Notes: generated by a model not told the origin, from the sequence alone. A stretch of DNA of 64,000 bases from Euptelea pleiosperma (GCA_035048495.1 CM068547.1:28155913-28219912), one strand, 5' to 3'; positions 10,940 through 23,343 are shown, numbered from the stretch's first letter. A program made the numbers and translations.

Positions 10940-11065
10940 TCAATAGAGACCACTAACGGTATGGTTGTTTGAGACATCTCTAGGTGGACCTAGGTACCAA
11001 AAATCAGCTTGATTAGTGATTTTTAACCTTGGATGTTTGTACCCAAAATAATGCTCAAATACTAC
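10940..11065. mobile_element. Half of a family A MITE
   Basis: The segment contains AACGGTATGG, TCTCTAGGTGGACCTA, AAAATCAGCTTGATTAGTG and ATAATGCTCAAATACTACGG in family A order, but the inverted second arm is absent. It runs into an unrelated CCCCC-rich repeat piece (about 11065-11225) of a kind I could not classify. Confidence 0.5.
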
Positions 11066-11366
11066 GGTTAAAAAATCAAGGGCAATTTTGTACTACCCCC
11101 TGTGAAATCATCGATATTTGCACTACCCCCCCGGTGGTTTCACTTTGTTGCGTTCCCCCCTTTGACTGCAACTTTTCTTGGTTGACCTTAAACGGTCTAT
11201 CTAATTTTTGCTCTCAGAACCAAATTGCCATTTCTTTTTAAAATTACGAAAAGACTTGTTGCTTACTTTTTCAAAATTACCTGACCCGCATTAATGTGGG
11301 CGTACTTCTATTTTAACCCCTTATCATTGACACGTGGTTTCACCACTTGGATCATTTATTATAGAC

Positions 11367-11411
11367 AGACGGTTCATATTTTCTTACAGAAAAAGAAAAT
11401 ATGAACCGTCT
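11367..11411. repeat. Perfect 19-bp inverted repeat (hairpin)
   Basis: The arm AGACGGTTCATATTTTCTT at 11367-11385 is followed by a 7-bp loop and its exact complement at 11393-11411. No known element end flanks it. It could be a tiny foldback transposon or, if transcribed, a small-RNA-forming hairpin. Confidence 0.75.
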
Positions 11412-11506
11412 ATCAAGTGACCAACAAAATTTTGCCACATGTAGAATGGTAGAACCTATCTTTTTGGTGGTTTTCTAACCATTGGATTTGAGTTATTTTC
11501 ATGAAA

Positions 11507-11800
11507 ACCCATGTACGTGGCACACTCTTGGATACCACTTGTAGTATGGATGTTCGGCCCATCCCCAAGTGGACTCACATACCAAAAGTAAGTACGATTA
11601 GTGATTTTTAAGCGTTAGATTCCAATCATATTCATGAGTTGATTTTTAACCGTGCACCTCTAGCATTTATTTGAGGTACAATGATCCAATGGTTAGAGAT
11701 CACTAATCAGGTTGATTTTGGGTATGTAGGCCCACTTAGAGATGGGCCAAACATCCATAAGGTCAATGGTCTCTAGATGTCCGCCACGTGGTTTCATATC
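11507..11800. mobile_element. Family A MITE, degenerate
   Basis: The two arms carry GGATGTTCGGCCCATCC and its inverse, TGATTAGTG-type blocks and a terminal G-box GCCACGTGG at 11783-11791. The ends have drifted and no target duplication is visible. Confidence 0.6.
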
Positions 11801-12035
11801 GAAGGTGGGAACATCGATCACCATGGCGACATGATCTACTCATTGATTTATTCTTCGGTGTACCCATTGGTTTAAAGGAGATGGGGAAGATCATAATGGC
11901 CAAGAAATACATGATCTACTCTCAAACGATCAGCGATGATAGATGTCCTTCATCAACGTTGATGAGGGGCTACCGTATGAGCCACGTGAAGAGTAAAACT
12001 TGCCATGACCATTGACGGTCAGGGAGGCCCTTAAT

Positions 12036-12330
12036 ATGAGCCACGTGATACATTCTTAGAGGATGCTGACCATATGATGTTTGGCCAATTCCTAAGTGGA
12101 CCTACAAACCAAAATCAGCCTGATTAGTGATTTCTAACCTTTGGATCTTTTTGCCCAAATAATGGTACATCATGCTCAAATTAATACGGTTAAAATCAAC
12201 CCATGAAAACGACTTCATCTAACGCTTAAAAATCACTGATCATGTTGATTTTGGGTTTATAGGTCCACCTAGGGATTGGCCAAACATCTATATCGTCAAT
12301 GTCCACTAAGAAATTGCCATGTGGCAGGCA
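12036..12330. mobile_element. Family A MITE
   Basis: Both arms are present in family order: GAGCCACGTGATACATTC, TTAGAGGATGCTGACC, ATCAGCCTGATTAGTG, AAAATCAACCCATGAAAA, then the inverted arm ending in TTGCCATGTGGCA. One G-box is intact and the other is mutated to CATGTG. Confidence 0.7.
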
Positions 12331-12576
12331 ATGAAAATTTACCTTTTTCTCCCAGCTAAATTTGAAGCATCCATCAATTATATACCAGAGAGAGCATTAA
12401 TGCGGAATCGGGGAGGACTGAGGAGAGATAAAAGGTTTTTATTTTTTTTAATTGAAAACTGTATTTTATTAAACTACCTGCGGTTAAGGAAAGCTTAACC
12501 ACGGTACAGGTGGTTGACTCCAATTGGCGCATGACTGCCGCTTCTAACTTTCGCTGCTTCAAAAATTTTCTCTCTC

Positions 12577-12645
12577 TCAACTGCTCTGTTCACTTTATAC
12601 CAACGCCACGATTGCCAATCTCGAAGCTCCACCCTCTGAAGTTTG
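12577..12645 (+). repeat. 69-bp segment repeated at 15452-15520
   Basis: ACTGCTCTGTTCACTTTATA and the following CCAACGCCA...CCAATCTCGAA...CTCCACCCTCT occur here and again after the exonuclease pseudogene at about 90 per cent identity. The two copies flank the RING gene and suggest an old local duplication. Confidence 0.7.
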
Positions 12646-12649
12646 AAAG

Positions 12650-13019
12650 GTAACGTCCCAAGCCAGTTTCCGTTAAAACCGTTTAAACACGTTTTGACTT
12701 TAACGGCGTTAAAAGCTTTTAACGGCCGTTAAATTCTGAATATTTTTTGAAAAAAAAATGGCCATAATCAGTTAAATTCCGTTTAATTTCCATATAATTC
12801 CGTTTTTTTTTTTTTTTGAAAATTTGAAATTTCAAAATTTGAATTTCAGCGCCATTTTTTTCTCGTTAAGTTCAGTTAAATTCCATTAAAATCCGTTAAA
12901 TTCCGCTAAATTCTGTTTTCCCCGTTTTTTCCATTTTTCTCATCTTTACCCCCGGCCTTTCAATCCGTTTTACCGGTAACCCCCAGTCCGTTAAACCGTT
13001 AAAACGGCCTCCTTTAAAC
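12650..13019. repeat. CGTTAAA-rich degenerate repeat tract
   Basis: The motif CCGTTAAA and close variants (GTTAAATTCCG, TTAACGGC, CCGTTTAA) recur more than ten times without a fixed period. No coding potential is seen. It may be a decayed tandem repeat or a transposon with internal repeats. Confidence 0.45.
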
Positions 13020-13296
13020 CTTGGGGAAACATCCATTCGGTCAGTGGGCCCAGAGGGCAGCGATGAGTAACAAAACTCGGGCGTATACCTTGTTACATAT
13101 CGTTTTCCTTTATGTTAACATGAACTTACCTAATCGATCGGTGCAAAGAAATCCTTCACCAACAATAAGAACAGAAACTAGAAACTCTCCTTTTTTTTTT
13201 AGGTAAGAAACCATCGGATTCAAAATTCTCTAGAAGGACCCCCCCTAAGTAAACAACTTCCTCTCCAGTCTCCACGGTTAGTAAGAGAGAGAGAGC

Positions 13297-14031
13297 ATGG
13301 CCATCGATCAAGTAGCTCGTCGTTCAGGTATCTATGCGATCATCTCGACAGAAAGCAAGGAAAACTCGGTGATCGATGAAACAGAAGTGTTCTTCAGGTT
13401 TTACATCAAAGAGAAACGACAATGGGTTGTGCCCTCAGCGGAAGGTATCAGGATCATATACCAGAGAGAGCACCCTACCATACAGAAAGACTTCAGAGTC
13501 CAGTTTGTAGACTTAGTATTCTATGATAGGATAGAGTCATGTGTTCTTAGTATGTTATCATCCATAAACCTTCTTAACCGCGACGCCTGCGAGTCTCTAA
13601 AGCTAGAGATCTCCGCTTTTACTTCCGATTTCGATATCGAGGAAGTAGTCTTGCAGACAAAGGCTGCAGCGATTCAGATTGTCGTCGAGATAGATGTTTC
13701 GACAACAGAATTGTACGAAGACGGAGAAGCGGTCGATCGTGGTGTGAGAGAATCGATGGAATTCGATGAGCAGATGGAGTTTCGAATAATACCCGCATCG
13801 AGAGCTTCGATCGAAGCATTAGAGAGGAAGAAATTCTCAAGAGGAGAGTCGGTAGAGGTCTGCATGATTTGCTTGTATGATTTCTCAAATGGGGTTGATG
13901 TTACAAGGATGCCTTGCTCTCATATTTACCATACAGGATGCATCGTTCAATGGTTGGAACTGGGAAATACTTGTCCTTTGTGTCGCTTTGAGATGCCTAC
14001 TGATTTAATTGTATTAGAAACCTACAACTAA
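13297..14031 (+). CDS. RING-H2 finger protein, probable E3 ubiquitin ligase
   Basis: This is a complete single-exon ORF of 244 codons. The C-terminal RING-H2 domain has all eight ligands in C3H2C3 order: C189, C192, C207, H209, H212, C215, C226 and C229, with W219 in the usual place before the last cysteine pair. RING-H2 proteins bind a ubiquitin-charged E2 and transfer ubiquitin to a target. The first 180 residues are acidic, have no membrane segment and match no domain I recognise, so the substrate and pathway are unknown. The start is the first ATG after a GA-rich leader. A family B MITE end lies about 220 bp upstream. ATL-type ligases are a less likely fit because the N-terminal membrane helix and GLD motif are missing. 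Confidence 0.88.
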   Translation: MAIDQVARRSGIYAIISTESKENSVIDETEVFFRFYIKEKRQWVVPSAEGIRIIYQREHPTIQKDFRVQFVDLVFYDRIESCVLSMLSSINLLNRDACESLKLEISAFTSDFDIEEVVLQTKAAAIQIVVEIDVSTTELYEDGEAVDRGVRESMEFDEQMEFRIIPASRASIEALERKKFSRGESVEVCMICLYDFSNGVDVTRMPCSHIYHTGCIVQWLELGNTCPLCRFEMPTDLIVLETYN

Positions 14032-14998
14032 TATTGGAAATTGTCCAAGTTATACATGTGTTATATGCGTTTGAACCGCCATAGTTAGCAATTCGGCATA
14101 CGGTGGGAAAAGTTCGAGTTTAATTCGGTTTCAGGATATTAAAATTTGGTAAAAAAATCCAGTCATTGTTGAAGTGTTACGTTCCTTTAACCTTAAAAGC
14201 CTAAATTTTATCAATTTTTTCATCTTACACGACAGTTTAATACGTTTTTATTTAAAAAAAATACAAAATTCGTGTATCAAAGGAATAATATGCGTTTTAT
14301 TTGTTTGATCTTAAAATTTATGATTTTTTTTTCTAATTTTTTATTTTATACGCCGTATTAAACGTTTCTTAAAGAAAAATTCGCATATTAAACATGAATA
14401 ATATGCGAATTTACTAACTAGGTTTGAACCACATGATCAGATGACTTTTTTAAGATCCTTTGGCCATCCAATCATCGTTAGGAAAGCTCCTTTGATCAAA
14501 TATATGACCAGGGCAATTCTGTAACTAGGTGGGACTTATTGATTAGATGGTTGGGGCCTACCTTATTTTCGCATCGTGTGACTAATCGAGGTTTGGACCC
14601 TTGATTGAATTTTCAATCCTACGATAATTAATCTTGGCCTCTGAATTAGGCAAGTGGACAGAGACCTCAATCACATCGGCCCCATACCCTTATAGACTTT
14701 TGCCCTTAATGAATAAATCTTTGATGACAAGCTTTGATGATTGATGACGGACCACAGTATAAGCCACGTGCTACATTCTTAGAGATCAACTTGATGCATG
14801 GAAATATAGTTTCTTAATAGTGAAAAGCTAAACGGGCCTGCTCCAAAAAATAGAGAGAGAGAGAGAGAGAGAGAGGACTTGGCTGCTTATTAGAGTAGGA
14901 AAGTAGAAAACTCCCAGGACCAAGTAAACTTCCTTACGTTCCTAAATTTTCCCATTTCGTTCATTTCATCTTCATTTCATCTCATCCCTCACTGAACC
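14032..14998. other. Spacer with AT-rich repeats and a MITE arm
   Basis: No gene is seen. A family A arm fragment with a G-box (CACGTG at 14765-14770) lies near 14740-14790. A (GA)n tract at 14851-14874 precedes the exonuclease-like start. Confidence 0.5.
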
Positions 14999-15352
14999 AT
15001 GGCTATAAGCATTGAAGATCTTGAATCCTCCTCAGACGCCTACCAAACCTACAATGTCACCTTCTTCAACGATAAGATCAACACCATTGTCACCCACACT
15101 CCCTCCGTCGTCGTCGGCGATTGGATTGCCGAAATCCTACGCAAGCACCAGAGGAAACTCATCGTCGGTCTCAACATCGAATGGTACCCAAACTTCATTC
15201 GCAACATCGAAAACCCAGTCGCCATTTTACAACTCTGCGTCGATCGTAGTTGTCTCGTATTTCAACTCATCCATGCAAATCGTATAGGGATCACTAACTC
15301 ATTTGGGTCCCTGCAATCGATCTACACTTCTCTTCATAGGCTCGCTCTATGA
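14999..15352 (+). pseudogene. Truncated Werner-type 3'-5' exonuclease-like gene
   Basis: The first 95 residues match the N-terminus of plant Werner syndrome-like exonucleases (DEDDy family). The segment LIVGLNIEWYPNF corresponds to Exo motif I, and PVAILQLCVDRSCLVFQLIH follows as expected. The motif I aspartate (usually LDIEW or LDVEW) is asparagine here, which should abolish metal binding. After FQLIHA the family sequence is lost and the frame ends about 20 codons later, so Exo II and Exo III are missing. An intact family member is usually around 200-230 residues. I infer a dead duplicate; an unseen intron after codon 95 is the alternative. Confidence 0.72.
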
Positions 15353-15451
15353 GATAGTGAAGCTATGGAGACCAGGCGGTCTAGTCTTGAAGGGAACCAA
15401 TATTGGGCACTCTTTCCGATCTGTCCAGAGTAATCGCAGCTTTGTCTTCTC

Positions 15452-15520
15452 TTGACTGCTCTGTTCACTTTATACCAACGCCATGATCGCCAATCTCGAA
15501 CCTCCACCCTCTTATGTTTG
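15452..15520 (+). repeat. Second copy of the 12577-12645 segment
   Basis: This is the partner of the repeat at 12577-12645 and lies just after the exonuclease pseudogene. The similarity stops after CTCCACCCTCT on both sides. Confidence 0.7.
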
Positions 15521-16030
15521 GCACATACAGTTCAATCCGAAGGTAACACAAAATCCTCATTTACGCTAAATTATGGCTTTGAAGTAATTGTGAAAGGAAG
15601 GAGACCAAACCCCATTGCACAACACTAGGTCTTCTCTCTCTCTCTCTCTGATCTTAACGAGTATAAAGTATCTGAACAACACATCACAATGTTAAAGTCT
15701 TTGGTTAAGTAGAATCAGACAATTTTAATAAATATATTGCAGGATGCCACTAGGGTTCACGTTTGACAAGCACAATGCTTAGGTTCACCGTCAAAATGTA
15801 CCCATGCACTGATCATACTCTTGTACAGTTGTACCTGATATGAGGGAAGAGCAGGGTAATTTTGAGCCATTGGAGTTTAGAAGACTTTTTTGGGTACTAA
15901 GGTTGAATGGCTGGAGATCACCAATCAAACCACTTGTCGGTGTGTAGATTCGCTAAGGGGTGGGCCAATCACTCATGGGTAAGTGATTTTTTTAGAGTAG
16001 AGCTTTGATGTAACTTTTTAGAGTAGAGCT
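15521..16030. other. Spacer, no gene; MITE fragments
   Basis: It holds a short (TC)n tract near 15634 and a partial family A arm around 15887-15990. No exon or RNA gene is recognised. Confidence 0.5.
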
Positions 16031-16039
16031 TTGATGACA

Positions 16040-16330
16040 ACGCGGAATATACAAGTCACGTAGCACACTTTTAGAGGACTGGCCGTATGTCTGTTTTTCC
16101 TATCCCTAGGTGAACCTACAAACCTAAAGTCAGCCTGATTAGTGATTTCAAACCTTTTGATCTTTGTACCTCAAATAATGGTCAATAATGCTCAAATTTC
16201 CACGGTTAAAATCAACCCATGAAAAAAAATAAAATCCAATATCAGGCTGATTTTTGGTTTGTAGATCCACCTAGGGATTGGTCAATCATCCGTGCAGTCA
16301 GAGTCCTCTAAGAGTGTGCCACGTGGGTCC
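16040..16330. mobile_element. Family A MITE downstream of VPS55
   Basis: Both arms are present: CTGGCCGTATGTCTGTTTTT, GTCAGCCTGATTAGTG, AAAATCAACCCATGAAAA, CAGGCTGATTTTTGG and AGAGTGTGCCACGTGG. It ends about 290 bp beyond the VPS55 stop codon, where it could contribute to a 3' UTR. Confidence 0.7.
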
Positions 16331-16620
16331 CTAAACACTTGCATGAAATTAAACGTGGTGATCTTGAGTCTAACTTGTGGAAGGCATTTTCGTAAATTAA
16401 GCAAATTGAAGCACAATTCATGGGGGTGCATAACAAAAGAATAAAAACAAAAAAAAATAATTTCATTCAATCAAGAAACCAGTATTTTCCGCTTCTATGA
16501 AACAAAGAGGAGAAGCTCACACATAACAGGGCAAGAACGAACCTCGGAAATCGAACTGCCAATGGCACCTCTATATATAAATGGAATGGGGACTGTTGGC
16601 TCGTTGGTGGGTCCTGTATC

Positions 16621-18017
16621 TCAGAACATGCTGTATTCATTGTCACTGTTCATTTGAACGTAACAGAATATGGCGAACACAAAAATAACATAGGACGAAA
16701 GCTCCATTAACAGGGCACCCCAACCAATAACATCGGCATGTTTCAAGATAACTGGTATTGCAATGCTTCCTACAGCTGAAAATCCAGTGAAGAACTTGGT
16801 AGCATCTACCCAGCTGTTCCAAGAGGTGTTGAAAGCAAGAAAGAATGAAGTCAAAAGATGATTTCTGCGAGCAAGCTTAAAATCACTAGGAAAAAAAATA
16901 AAAAAATCAAACAAGTCAATTAACTTAGATCAAAAGACTAACCTATTCCCACTCTCGGTAAACAGAGAGGAGGTATCAGACCCCGCAAAAAACATCAAAG
17001 GCATGGGAAGAAGTACATACATTAATACTGCAGGAGGACAATATTCAAACGTCACTTCCACAGTTAAAAATCCGCAGTCTAAAGATTACCATAAACAAGA
17101 TTGGAAAAGAGGATACTGCATTTTTCTGTTTCAATGTTAATCACCTAGCAACCTAGGAAAGATCTTACGTCTTCTGTCTTTACAGGCAAGCATATGAATA
17201 TCATACAAACTAATAAATAAAAATCAAGAAAAACCAGAGATGCATTTTATTCTGTTGGACTATATGCAGCAAAAATGAATAGAAATTATGTTTATCGCAA
17301 TATGCAGTCGAACGTCTTTTGTCCTTTTGGAAATATTTTATGATTGCTTTGATTAGATTGCATTGTCCGAGACCCCCCATATATATGTTGGATGCAGATA
17401 CACTGAAGTGTCCAAGTTGACCCTGTCACACGTTGGTCCTCAATTTTGCAAAGCTTGCACCGATTTTCAAGATTTTCAGATAAATAATAAAAATTGTTAA
17501 TTTCTCATGAGATCTTAGATACTTGATATGGGTTGAACTTTTATTTTTACTTGCAAGAACCTTGCAAACAAATCTGATTTTCATAATTCAATGAATAAAT
17601 TAGTTCAGTTTTCTAGTTTGTTTTTTTTTTTTTTTTTATAATTTCCCAAAAATGTAAATAAAAAACTAGCAATAAAAAAAAAATCAAATATCTCAGAAAA
17701 TTTGCCTTGCATAAGAATTCTTGAGAATGAGACTTATGACTATGCTAGTAATATGGTCCATTACCTGTTAGCATTGGCCACCAATTACTGTACAAAGCAC
17801 ATGCCTGTAACATTGCAGAGGTTTATGAGTAAATAACAGACCTCCGCATTTAGGATTTGGCTTCTAAATGCAATATGAAAAACGAAAGAGGTGATCAATA
17901 GGAAAGAGTATTACTGACCAAAATTTGTAATACAATTCCAGCAGAGACCAAAATTGCCAAGAAAGCAAGCTTGCCGGTGTGCAAGCAGGCAATCACATAA
18001 CCTGGTAAGTCTGCCAT
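16621..18017 (-). CDS. VPS55: VPS55-like endosomal sorting membrane protein
   Basis: This is the VPS55/OB-RGRP family, small membrane proteins that act with VPS68 in transport from late endosome to vacuole. Exons are 18017-17919, 17804-17765, 17027-16943 and 16813-16621, all GT/AG, joining in frame to 138 codons and a TGA stop, the normal family length. Family signatures are visible: MADLPGYVIACLHTGKLAFL at the start, NWWPMLTVLMYVLLPMPLMF, FFAGSD and GNSWVDATKFFTGFSAVGSI near the middle, and HADVIGWGALLMELSS. Four hydrophobic segments fit four membrane passes, and the acidic C-terminus MNSDNEYSMF is typical. The bases upstream of the ATG look like the end of a 5' UTR intron (CCCTGACAG about 50 bp upstream). 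Confidence 0.96.
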
Positions 18018-21000
18018 CCTCTAAATTGGCTCACTGCATAAAAATCTCTGGAAAGGGGAACTACTGTCAGGGCAGATTTTATTGGATTACATATATGAAA
18101 ACAAAATTTTCATAAGCATCGTGTTTTAGTGAAAAAACAGGTAAAAGGAATAGATAAGCAGACACACAGAATTGATGATACAATAAAGAAAAACTGTAAC
18201 ACAATGCTTGGTGAATTATGCGAATAATAATTCTAATAACTATAATAGAACAGAAGAGCACGATAACTGAAGTTCAAAGAAGAAAAGAGATTAACCTAAA
18301 ACTTCTAAGAGGTTAAATAGCCAAAATATAGTTAATGATACTTTGACACCATACGCTTAAACACTTCATCTCAACTTCTTTTGTCACCCATCCTTTTTCA
18401 CCATTTCATAGACTTGACTTGGACACTTCCAAATGGATATTGTAAAGGCGCCGGACACTTTATTTTTTAAGTGTAAATGCCACGTCCATGACGTACCCAG
18501 GCCATGTCTCTGCCTTACCCGGGTCAAATTAAATTGTGAAAACCAAGCATTTTAAGGAGAACAAGAATACCGTAGGTACAAAAGACCGTCAAATGTGGAG
18601 ATTAATATTAAAAATAGCACTACATTATGCACTAGCTAGCAGATCTGGGACCAAAACACAAAAGGCATCCATCAAACATTACAGGACAGATACAACATGA
18701 TGAGGTAAGTAAATTCAATGAAAACGAGCCTTCGCCATATCGACTAAACTCATCGCATTTCCTTTAGAGATTAGGAATGCTCTTGGAGAAATGCACATTT
18801 ATATGTCCTGGCCTTGATAGTAGGATTCCAGCCAGTGTCCAAAACTTTCAAATGGTAACCATTTAAAGTAGAATCTTATCAACAAATTCCCAAGGCAAGC
18901 TAAGACAGGACTTCAAAGATGGTACAATCCCCCATTAACTGAGAAAGAAACTAAAATCTATCCTTGGACCTAAATCACCATTGACCTCTTTCTTCAATAC
19001 ATCCTTTTTATCATCTCAGTGCCTGAACTCATTCCACACCCTCGCATATTATCCACGAAAGCCTTATTCATTTTAAGGAAGCATTGACAAACTAATAAAA
19101 TTCATTGGCAATGGTTATTGAACTTAAAAAAACCTGGAACTTTAAGAACAATTATCTAACTTATAAACACATCACAGCAATTCTCATGTGTATGGCATCG
19201 ATTTCTCCCCAGTGAATGAAACCTTTATGAAACTAATCCCATTTTTTTCTTTATCAATGATCTGGGGTTTGCATAAGAATTTCCTTATGAGGTATCTATC
19301 CTGGAGAGAAGAGTATAATCACATTACAAAGCATATATGTTCCACAAATTGGTTGCATTAAGTGAGAGAACCTCGATACTAAATGAATCATGTACCACCA
19401 TTCCATTCTATTATGGACATATCTTTTGTTAATGTATATACCTTCAAATCCTCTCACTACCTTAATCCAAGGTCTTTCCAGTCTTCTCCTCTTTTTAGAG
19501 CCTCTTTACTTAAACCAATGTGCTCCTTCACACTAGTGAGTAGTGACATCAATGTCCTTCATTGCACATGACATTATCATGTAAATGACTTCACTGTATA
19601 TTGGAGCCAGGGTTTTAAATTTCGTCTAAACCACCGAAATTTCGGTTTCAACCTCTATCGAATCGAAACACCAAATATGTCAATATCATATTAATTAACA
19701 CATTTTCTCCTATAATTTATATATTTTCTCAAATATTTAAGTAATAAATTAAGGTTTCCTTAATTTTAGGGATTGGAGAGAGAGAAAGAGATAAGATTTG
19801 GTTCTTAACTTATAAATATGGGATTTTAATAAATCTAACTATTAAACATCCCTTTTTTCTAAGATTTTACCAAAATTTTGAAATTTCTGTCAAAATTTCG
19901 GTTTGGTTGAAATTTAGGTTTGAACCTGGGCCGAAACCCAGTCGATAAAGAAATTTAATTCCTTGATTGGAACTACTCCTAGGCCTAGATTTCCTTGGAT
20001 GCACTGATTTATGACTGCCATTCCAGTCTCACCACTCATCCATCTCAGCATCCTAATCTTAGCTATACTCATTTTATGCACACGCTCTCTCATGATTGAT
20101 GATTGCCCAACATTCTGCTCCATAAAGCATTGCCTGTCCTATTTGTTGGAAATTAATGAATTCCTTCACAGTAAAATGGTTGTAAAAATATTTTTAATTA
20201 ATTAATTATCTCAATTTAATTCGACTCCAAGCTTGGAGAGGTGCATTAACACTTGTTGAAGATAGTCAAAGCCTCTAATTTGTGGGATTAAGGAACAATA
20301 CCCCGGGGATGCAACCAAGCTTGGACTTATCAATTATCCCATCGTGCTAGCATTACATGGTGGAGACGATATACTTAACCTCCTTTACTAAATGGCCTAA
20401 AGATTACTAAATTAAAGAATTAGTTACAATTTCAAAATCAGGTTCATCAATTGGCCCAGAATGACTATGTTATCTGGTTCTCATGTTGCCTAAGGAAATC
20501 TTTTGTGCTGTCTTGAACTCAAGATAGAAGGAATAAATTCCTGTCATGCACTAACAGAATTCTGTTACTTCTAAGTTTAACGAACAAATAATATGTAGAT
20601 AAGTCACTGCCACATAACATAGTAAGACAATCACTTGTCCCTTTCATAGTTCTATCTCTGCCAAAAAAACTATGAGTAGTCTCATTTTAGTTCTCAACCT
20701 AGGGTTTACAGCCAGCTAATACTAGCAGAGCCCATCCCTTGTCAGTTGAACTAGACATAATCTGGACTAATAAATTAGTCACTACTAAAGAAATGATAAT
20801 CACTATGCCACGTTACTGACCTGAACTGAAGAGATCAAATTACAAATTTAGTAATGCTTATAAAAGAGAATTACAAATTTAGTAATGCTAAGAAATTACA
20901 AATTTACCAGTGACAGAGTGAAATAATCTGTTCTCCTCCTTTCCGATGGGCTCTGTTAGTCTTCTCTAGTGGGCTTTAAAATATCTCACATGGGCTTGGA

Positions 21001-23343
21001 GCACTAATAAAGTATTTTTTTCTTTAGACAACCCTTTGAGGGAGTAGGGCATCCAAGTAGGCCATGAGTTTCTTAGAAATGGGTTTCTACACTTGTACCT
21101 TATAGGTCTTTGAGCCCTAGGTCATATGGGCCTTGTAGGCCTCTTGATATATGAGCCTTGTGGGGCCTCTCCTAGTTGTATGAGTCTAGGGATTTTGACC
21201 AAATGGGCCTACGGATCTTTAGTCTTGTGAACCTTATGGGCTTTGGAGGGTTCAAGACCCAGTCGCCAAATCCTGAAGCTAGTTTAGGAGGGTTCTAGAC
21301 CCTTCCTAATTAATGTGAGTCTATCCGGAACATTAGATTTATCTTTTTTTATTTATGGTCAAAGCCCACATATTAGTCCTGCCTTGTAACACATGCCTAG
21401 GATGATCATCACGCTCGATTGGCTCAAATTTTATCTCGATCTTATCTTTGCTTCAGTCACAAGACAGCCATCAGACTATCAAAATAGGATCACGCAACCC
21501 CATCTTGTGCTCATGCACGTGCGCGTGTGCACCCGGTGTGTCACACTTTTCTATGCTGGATCATGTGTGAGTACATACACAATCAATACTCATTTGATTT
21601 GAGAGGAAAACTTATATTAGCTTCTCAAATTTATTTCCTAGTTGATGTGGGACTAAACATTTACACATAAAACACCTCTTGCTTTTTATACTTAAGCCTA
21701 TACATAAAAGGCTTAGTTACCGCTTATATCCTATTGACATATTGTGAAAGATAAATTGTGGGTTCAGGCACCACCAACTACCCTTATTTAAATTTATTTT
21801 AAATCAATTCTAATCCTATTAAAAGTAATACATCACAAAACAATCCCCAGAGTTGTTTTAATTTTTAGAAATACTATTCTTGAGCATCCAATGATTTTCA
21901 AGACAACCTTGAGGTGGGGATTGTTTAACCTTGAGCATCCAGTGATGTTGTCTAACTCTATTAACATGGTTCTTAATAATAAAATTTAGGTCTAACTATA
22001 ACTCAATTGAGAGAAGACAACCTTAGCATAAGTAGCGGGATTATTATAGATCATGTAGGCAGGACCAAATCCTTAAGTAGTCTCACACTTATTAGAGGTT
22101 CTAAATTATTAGTATCCTCGGATTCTTCCTCTTGGGATTTGCAGGTGCTGCTACCCCACTATTGTATGAGCATGAATGTGTTGAAAGAATTGTCATTGAT
22201 CGTGGAATGCATGTGCCTCCAAGTTAAAGAACTAATAAGTTCCTCTAGGTTGTACCTTTAATTTTTTTAAGTTACGAAACTCAATTTTAGTATATCCTCA
22301 ATTTTCTTAAAGATTTTTTTTCTCACAATATCTGACATAGAATTTCATTTGATTATCAGCGAAAAATTTTGAGGGTACAATTTCTCGTCATATAGTTTGT
22401 AAGCATGACTGTTATTTCACCAATTTGAACCTTCATTGTTCTTTTTTACATTTTAAAAAATTTTCTTATTTTTTATACTTTTAAACTTGGTGCATTTCAC
22501 GGCGATCATATGGAAACATCCTAAACCTTGCCAACAAGTTACACTATTTAAACCATGCTTGGAAAGCATGGAACCAGAGATGAGGCACTTCTTGATGTCA
22601 GGGACATTAACGACTTCCTGAGGACATTGTGAAAATGATTTTCAATAAAGTTTTAGGTTAGGAGTCAGGACCCCTTTGAATGGGCACAATAATAGACAAC
22701 AAAGGATACAGAATAGTTTGTGAAACATTGCGGATGGCTTGAATTACATACCAAGAAAATATATTTCATACTAAACGAGGTTTTCCTATCGAATTACATG
22801 ACTTCAGCTTTCAAACAGACCAATCGCATAGCTCTTCATTACGATCATGTCCCTCCATTTGGTGGAGCTGTAACCAAAAAAACATTTGCTTGTATGTGTT
22901 TTTTCATAGAGGAATGAAAGTTTCAGAACGTTAGATTGTTTTGTTCGTTTAATTTCACTGCGGATCAAATACTCTAAGATCTGTCACAAATTTGGATTCT
23001 TTTCACGTTTCCCCACTAATACTTATCTACTTTAGATCCTTCTTTATTTATTTTGAACAAATTTTCACAGCCTCGAACAGAAAAATACTTCAAAAATCTA
23101 GTCCACAATCCATTTTTTTAGCCAAAATTCAGAATCCTTCAGTCAGAACCTATAGATTATCAGGCATATAAGTCAACATATTAAAAATCCACAACCGAAG
23201 CTACCAGAAGCGAAGATTGTCGTTAAATAATTCAAGAAAAATTCACAGAAATTCATCCAAAAAGCAGATATATTCCAGATGACCTAAATTATAAAAAAAC
23301 AAAATTTATTCGAATTTTCTTCTGTGCTCGAGCTCGAGAAATT
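18018..23343. other. Gene-poor stretch upstream of VPS55, possibly a 5' UTR intron
   Basis: No coding exon was recognised. It contains an RTE-like LINE relic at 19390-20140 and otherwise AT-rich sequence without clear element ends. If the leader at 23380-23499 belongs to VPS55, this is one intron of about 5 kb. Confidence 0.45.
19390..20140 (-). mobile_element. RTE-type LINE relic, C-terminal reverse transcriptase region
   Basis: Minus-strand codons at about 20090-20010 read KMSIAKIRMLRWMSGET, then NLGLGVVP, matching the conserved end of RTE-clade reverse transcriptases (RMLRWMCG, then NLGVAPI). Farther along, 19500-19440 reads RRRLERPWIKVV, like the RGRPKKTW block that follows in these proteins. 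Between them 19607-19930 looks like a later insertion bounded by CCAGG...CCTGG. Stops and frame changes are frequent, so the element is dead. Confidence 0.65.

Noticed and set aside
13619..13888. Two minus-strand ORFs of 63 and 89 codons
   Set aside because: They are antisense shadows of the RING-H2 coding sequence.
15012..15287. 91-codon ORF overlapping the exonuclease start
   Set aside because: It is a second-frame shadow of the exonuclease-like sequence with Pro/Ser/Thr bias.
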